From Acidobacteria bacterium RIFCSPLOWO2_12_FULL_68_19 (GTDB lineage: Bacteria; Acidobacteriota; Vicinamibacteria; Vicinamibacterales; UBA2999), in assembly GCA_001767525.1 (NCBI GenBank), contig MELF01000050.1, positions 1 to 64,000 of the forward strand: DNA of 64,000 nt. Reading direction: 5' to 3'. Numbering within the stretch: the first letter of the stretch is position 1; each line of letters opens with the position of its first letter. Below, piece after piece: positions 61,701 to 64,000 of this stretch. The translations under genes and the position numbers were made by a program. Under the pieces are notes generated by a model, which had not been told where the DNA came from, searched no databases, and saw only the letters and a list, made by a program, of their open reading frames with translations.

Positions 61701-62411
61701 GTAGCGCAGGCGCTGCGCGTCGTGCACCGTCTTCCCCGTGCCGATGCAGAGCAGTACGTCGTGCGGCTGATGGTCGCCCTGCCGGAGATAGTGCACGTCG
61801 TTGGTGACGACGAGCGGCAAGCGCAGCTCGCGCGAGAGCGGCAGCAGCCCGTCGTTGACGACCTTCTGCTCCTCGAGCCCCTGATACTGCATCTCGAGGA
61901 AGAAGTTGCCTGGGCCGAGGATATCCCGCAGCCGGGCGGCCGCGTCGAGGGCCACGCGAGGCTGCTCGACCTTGAGCGCGCTCGCCACTTCGCCCTTCAG
62001 GCAGCTGCTCAGCCCGATCAGTCCGCGGGCGTGCCCGGCGAGCAGGTCCCGATCGATCCGCGGCCGGTAGTAGAACCCCTCGGTGTAGCCCGCCGAGACC
62101 AGCCGAATCAGGTTCCGATATCCTTCATCGGTTTCCGCCAACAGCACCAGATGATTCGTGTCGCTCTGTGGTCTGGTCTTGTCGAACCGGCTGCCGGAGG
62201 CGACATACACCTCGCAGCCGAGTATCGGCTTCAGCCCGCGATCGCGGGCGTGGTCGTGGAAGATCACCGAGGAGAACAGGTTGCCGTGCTCGGTGACGGC
62301 GAGCGCCGGCATCTTCAACCGGACCGCCTCGTCCAGCAGCTCGTCGATGCGGCACGCACCGTCGAGCAGCGAAAACTCCGTGTGCACGTGCAGATGAACG
62401 AATTCGACCAT
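58785..62411 (-). CDS. dnaE: DNA polymerase III alpha subunit
   Basis: The 1208-residue replicative polymerase starts with a PHP domain (FVHLHVHTEFSLLDGACRID). The palm carries the catalytic Asp motif LPDIDVDFCERRRGEVIEYV near residue 406, with GPGRGSAAGSLVAWSM before it. The fingers, tandem helix-hairpin-helix (NKRALEALVKAGACDSL) and OB domain (GGIVAATRPLKTRKGDRMCV) follow. The last 30 or so residues are not family-like; they are encoded by a palindromic repeat at 58819-58877. It is upstream of accA with 108 bases between them. Confidence 0.95.
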   Translation of the reverse strand: MVEFVHLHVHTEFSLLDGACRIDELLDEAVRLKMPALAVTEHGNLFSSVIFHDHARDRGLKPILGCEVYVASGSRFDKTRPQSDTNHLVLLAETDEGYRNLIRLVSAGYTEGFYYRPRIDRDLLAGHARGLIGLSSCLKGEVASALKVEQPRVALDAAARLRDILGPGNFFLEMQYQGLEEQKVVNDGLLPLSRELRLPLVVTNDVHYLRQGDHQPHDVLLCIGTGKTVHDAQRLRYHGDQFFLKTPAQMATVFGDYPEALRNTLLVAERCNVTIPTGRNHLPSFEVPQGFTLEKYFEHVAREGFAERLTRLRHLASAGRLRHAIDEYASRLEYEIAMIEKMGYCGYFLIVWDFIRYAREQRIPVGPGRGSAAGSLVAWSMRITDVDPLDFDLIFERFLNPERVSLPDIDVDFCERRRGEVIEYVTRKYGRENVAQIITFGTMKAKAVVRDVGRALDMPYADVDRIAKQIPPALDMTLEKALAENPVLADMAGKEPKVKEVLEIGRRLEGLSRHASVHAAGVVIAPGPVTDYAPLYKGTRDEITTQWSMKEVERVGLLKMDFLGLSTLTLIRDCLAEIQRTEGVEVDIDAIPLDDAKTYRLFSDGQTYGIFQFESSGMRDLLRKARPERLEDLIALNALYRPGPLKSGMVDDYIARKQGRTDIRYELPQLEPILSETYGVIAYQEQVMRIAQALAGFSLGQADVLRKAMGKKDPKVMALQRDQFVAGARKQGIAVKQASRIFELMEHFAGYGFNKSHSTAYALLAYQTAYLKANYPWHFAAALLTIEAQNTDKLALYLGDCRERGVPVLPPDLNRSQLNFAVEPDKGVRFALAAIKGIGETAVNAIIGARAQLGGGIVSLHALCEVVDLRMVNKRALEALVKAGACDSLAAGEPRSVRARLFASVDAAVEHGTRMQRDQSLGQTQLFGGDEHGPGGSGRAGPLAEAPPWEDIEQLHHEKEALGLYWSGHPIDRYADALRGYGAKTTADLSLRREAADHEPAPPTGGNGQRMAEDVDIGGIVAATRPLKTRKGDRMCVFTLEDAQGSLEVVVFPDAFRQSGHLVEEGRMVLVKGRWERDEETTRVLASEVAPIESIRERLAASVSITVSAPQHDRDTFLRLWDVLMQHKGDRRVAIELLDPDRHLRVTIDVNAQIRVRPSERLVSDVEKVCGAGSVTLCPSTGVHPSTGLGATLRSSKGHGGPHPVHAR
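58819..58877. repeat. REP-like palindromic repeat in the dnaE 3' end
   Basis: CCCTTCGAC (58819-58827) pairs with GTCGAAGG (58870-58877), and inside lie GGTCGAGGGG, TGAA, CCCC and CGCAGGGTCGCCCCGAGC. The pattern resembles the widespread REP-type repeat built on CCCTTCGAC and its complement. It encodes the last, unconserved residues of DnaE. Confidence 0.6.
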
Positions 62412-62455
62412 GCCCTGTCAGCTACCGACTACCAGCTGCCGACCACCACCCCGCG

Positions 62456-64000
62456 CTACTCCCATTCGATCGTCGACGGCGGCTTCGACGAAATGTCGTA
62501 CACCACCCGGTTGATCCCGCGGACCTCGTTGACGATGCGCGATGAAATGGCGGCGAGCAGATCGTGTGGCAGCCTCGCCCAGTCCGCTGTCATGCCATCG
62601 AGGCTCTCGACGGCGCGAATCGCCACAGTGTACTCGTAGGTCCGGGCGTCTCCCATCACGCCGACGCTCTGGACAGGCAGCAGCACCGCGAAGCTCTGCC
62701 AGAGCCGCTCGTACCAGGCCGCCTTCCGGACTTCCTCCGCCACGATCCTGTCCGCCGACCGGAGCAGATCCAGCCGCTCGCGAGTGATCTCACCGATGAT
62801 GCGAACCGCCAGTCCCGGCCCCGGAAACGGCTGCCTGACCACGAACTCGGGGTCGAGGCCGAGATCGCGGCCGACGCGGCGCACCTCGTCCTTGAACAGG
62901 TCGCGCAGCGGCTCGACCAGCGTGAATCGCATGCGCTCGGGCAGTCCGCCGACGTTGTGGTGGCTCTTGATCACCGCCGCGGGGCCCAGCACCGACGCCG
63001 ATTCGATGACGTCCGGATAGAGCGTCCCCTGCCCGAGATACTCGAAGCCGCCGAGCTCGCCGGCTCGCCGCTCGAAGACGTCGATGAACGTGGCGCCGAT
63101 GATCTTCCGCTTCTGCTCCGGATCGGTAATACCCCTGAGCCGACCGAGGAACAGGTCCGCGGCGTCGACGAAATCGAGCGGCAGGTGCATCTTCTCCGCG
63201 AATCGTTGCCGGATCTGACGGGCCTCCTCGTAACGGAGCAGCCCGTTGTCGACGAAGATGCACGTCAACCGATCGCCGATGGCGCGATGAATCAGCAGCG
63301 CCGCCACGGTCGAATCGACGCCCCCCGACAGGCCGCACACCACGCGGCCGCTTCCCACCTGCTGCCGGATGCGCCCGGTGGCCTCCTCGATGAACGACGC
63401 GATCGTCCAGTCGCCGGTGCAGCCGCAGATCTCGAATGCGAAGTTCCGGAGGATGTCGATACCGTGATCCGTGTGTGCGACCTCGGGATGGAACAAGAGC
63501 GCGTACAGGCCGCGATCGGGTGCTTCCATCGCGGCGATCGGGGCCGTCGCGCTCGTCGCCGCCACCCTGAACCCCGGCGGCACCGCCGTCACGTCGTCGC
63601 CGTGGCTCGCCCAGACGCGCAACTGGCCTGGAAGGCGCGAGAACAGACGCGGTCCGGCCGGACCGTTCGGCGAGACCCGCACGTGGGCGTGGCCGAATTC
63701 ACGCTGGCCCGAGCGCCGCACTTCGCCGCCGAGCGCGTCGGTCATCAGCTGCATCCCGTAACAGATGCCGAGCACCGGTGCGCCGAACGCGAACACCTCT
63801 GGCACGCACTTCGGGGCGCCCGTCTCCGAGACGCTCCGCGGCCCACCCGACAGGATGAGGCCGGCCGGCTTCTTCGCCAGCACCGTCTCGATCGGCACGT
63901 TGAACGGTACCACTTCGGAGTACACGGACAGCTCGCGCAGGCGCCGCGCGATGAGCTGGGTGTACTGCGAACCGAAATCCAGAACGAGGATGGTTTGATG
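62456..64000 (-). CDS. guaA: GMP synthase (glutamine-hydrolysing), 5' end outside the window
   Basis: At least 515 residues are in the window and the frame is open to the right edge. The amidotransferase domain begins [20 protein letters not shown] and has Cys in [14 protein letters not shown] and His/Glu in [12 protein letters not shown]. The ATP-pyrophosphatase domain has the PP-loop [15 protein letters not shown]. The dimerisation domain ends with [13 protein letters not shown], the GuaA C-terminus. It converts XMP to GMP. An internal ATG at 63925 is not the start, because the conserved DFGSQYTQ segment lies before it. The true start should lie only a few codons beyond base 64000. It is 44 bases upstream of dnaE. 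Confidence 0.96.
   Translation of the reverse strand, partial: HQTILVLDFGSQYTQLIARRLRELSVYSEVVPFNVPIETVLAKKPAGLILSGGPRSVSETGAPKCVPEVFAFGAPVLGICYGMQLMTDALGGEVRRSGQREFGHAHVRVSPNGPAGPRLFSRLPGQLRVWASHGDDVTAVPPGFRVAATSATAPIAAMEAPDRGLYALLFHPEVAHTDHGIDILRNFAFEICGCTGDWTIASFIEEATGRIRQQVGSGRVVCGLSGGVDSTVAALLIHRAIGDRLTCIFVDNGLLRYEEARQIRQRFAEKMHLPLDFVDAADLFLGRLRGITDPEQKRKIIGATFIDVFERRAGELGGFEYLGQGTLYPDVIESASVLGPAAVIKSHHNVGGLPERMRFTLVEPLRDLFKDEVRRVGRDLGLDPEFVVRQPFPGPGLAVRIIGEITRERLDLLRSADRIVAEEVRKAAWYERLWQSFAVLLPVQSVGVMGDARTYEYTVAIRAVESLDGMTADWARLPHDLLAAISSRIVNEVRGINRVVYDISSKPPSTIEWE

Overview
This is a GC-rich bacterial chromosome segment carrying about 50 protein-coding genes and no rRNA or tRNA gene that I can see. 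The gene content is Gram-negative: Lpt lipopolysaccharide transport, the Tol-Pal envelope system, a type IV pilus/type II secretion machine, and a PTS with an HPr kinase. Fused Lpt proteins, a bacterial microcompartment shell gene, a cohesin-tailed secretin and the rpoN-hpf-hprK-rapZ-PTS order together suggest an Acidobacteriota-like organism, possibly of the Vicinamibacteria type. That placement is inference from gene content, not from a marker phylogeny.

Layout. 0-10 kb: an EamA transporter remnant, a secreted protein, a ComM-type AAA ATPase, an 893-residue coiled-coil protein, an MltD-like transglycosylase, and a two-gene microcompartment unit (CoA-acylating aldehyde dehydrogenase plus one BMC-H shell protein). 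10-22 kb: a lipoprotein, then one tightly overlapping operon for a pilus/secretion machine (platform protein, ATPase, PilM/N/O/P-like proteins, secretin with a C-terminal cohesin-like domain, three pseudopilins and an Ig/PKD-repeat lipoprotein). 22-26 kb: amino-sugar and peptidoglycan recycling (serine hydrolase, BadF-type sugar kinase, NagB, MurQ). 26-35 kb: a Xer recombinase, a PHP protein, a second serine hydrolase, a 278-bp MITE-like element, a fused LptF-LptG permease and a GH57 enzyme.

At 35,208-35,235 lies a site that matches the arms of the E. coli dif site at 19 of 22 positions. Most genes to its left are on the + strand and most to its right are on the - strand, so both sides point towards it, as expected at a replication terminus. 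A parAB pair sits directly beside it.

35-46 kb: parB, parA, a bifunctional-nuclease-family gene, miaB, recN, then the divergent tolQ-tolR-tolA-like-tolB-pal-cpoB-ssb cluster. 46-54 kb: a cupin, then PTS EI, HPr, a mannose-family EIIA, RapZ, HPr kinase, HPF, sigma-54 and LptB, all on the - strand. This is a PTS phosphorelay without sugar permease subunits, so it is probably regulatory. 54-64 kb: fused LptC/LptA-like protein, RecJ, AccA, DnaE and GuaA, which runs off the right edge.

A recurring non-coding theme is short degenerate tandem repeats (units of 6-9 bp) and small palindromes at gene junctions. Several enter coding ends: the leader of a pseudopilin, the start of xer, and the C-termini of recN and dnaE.
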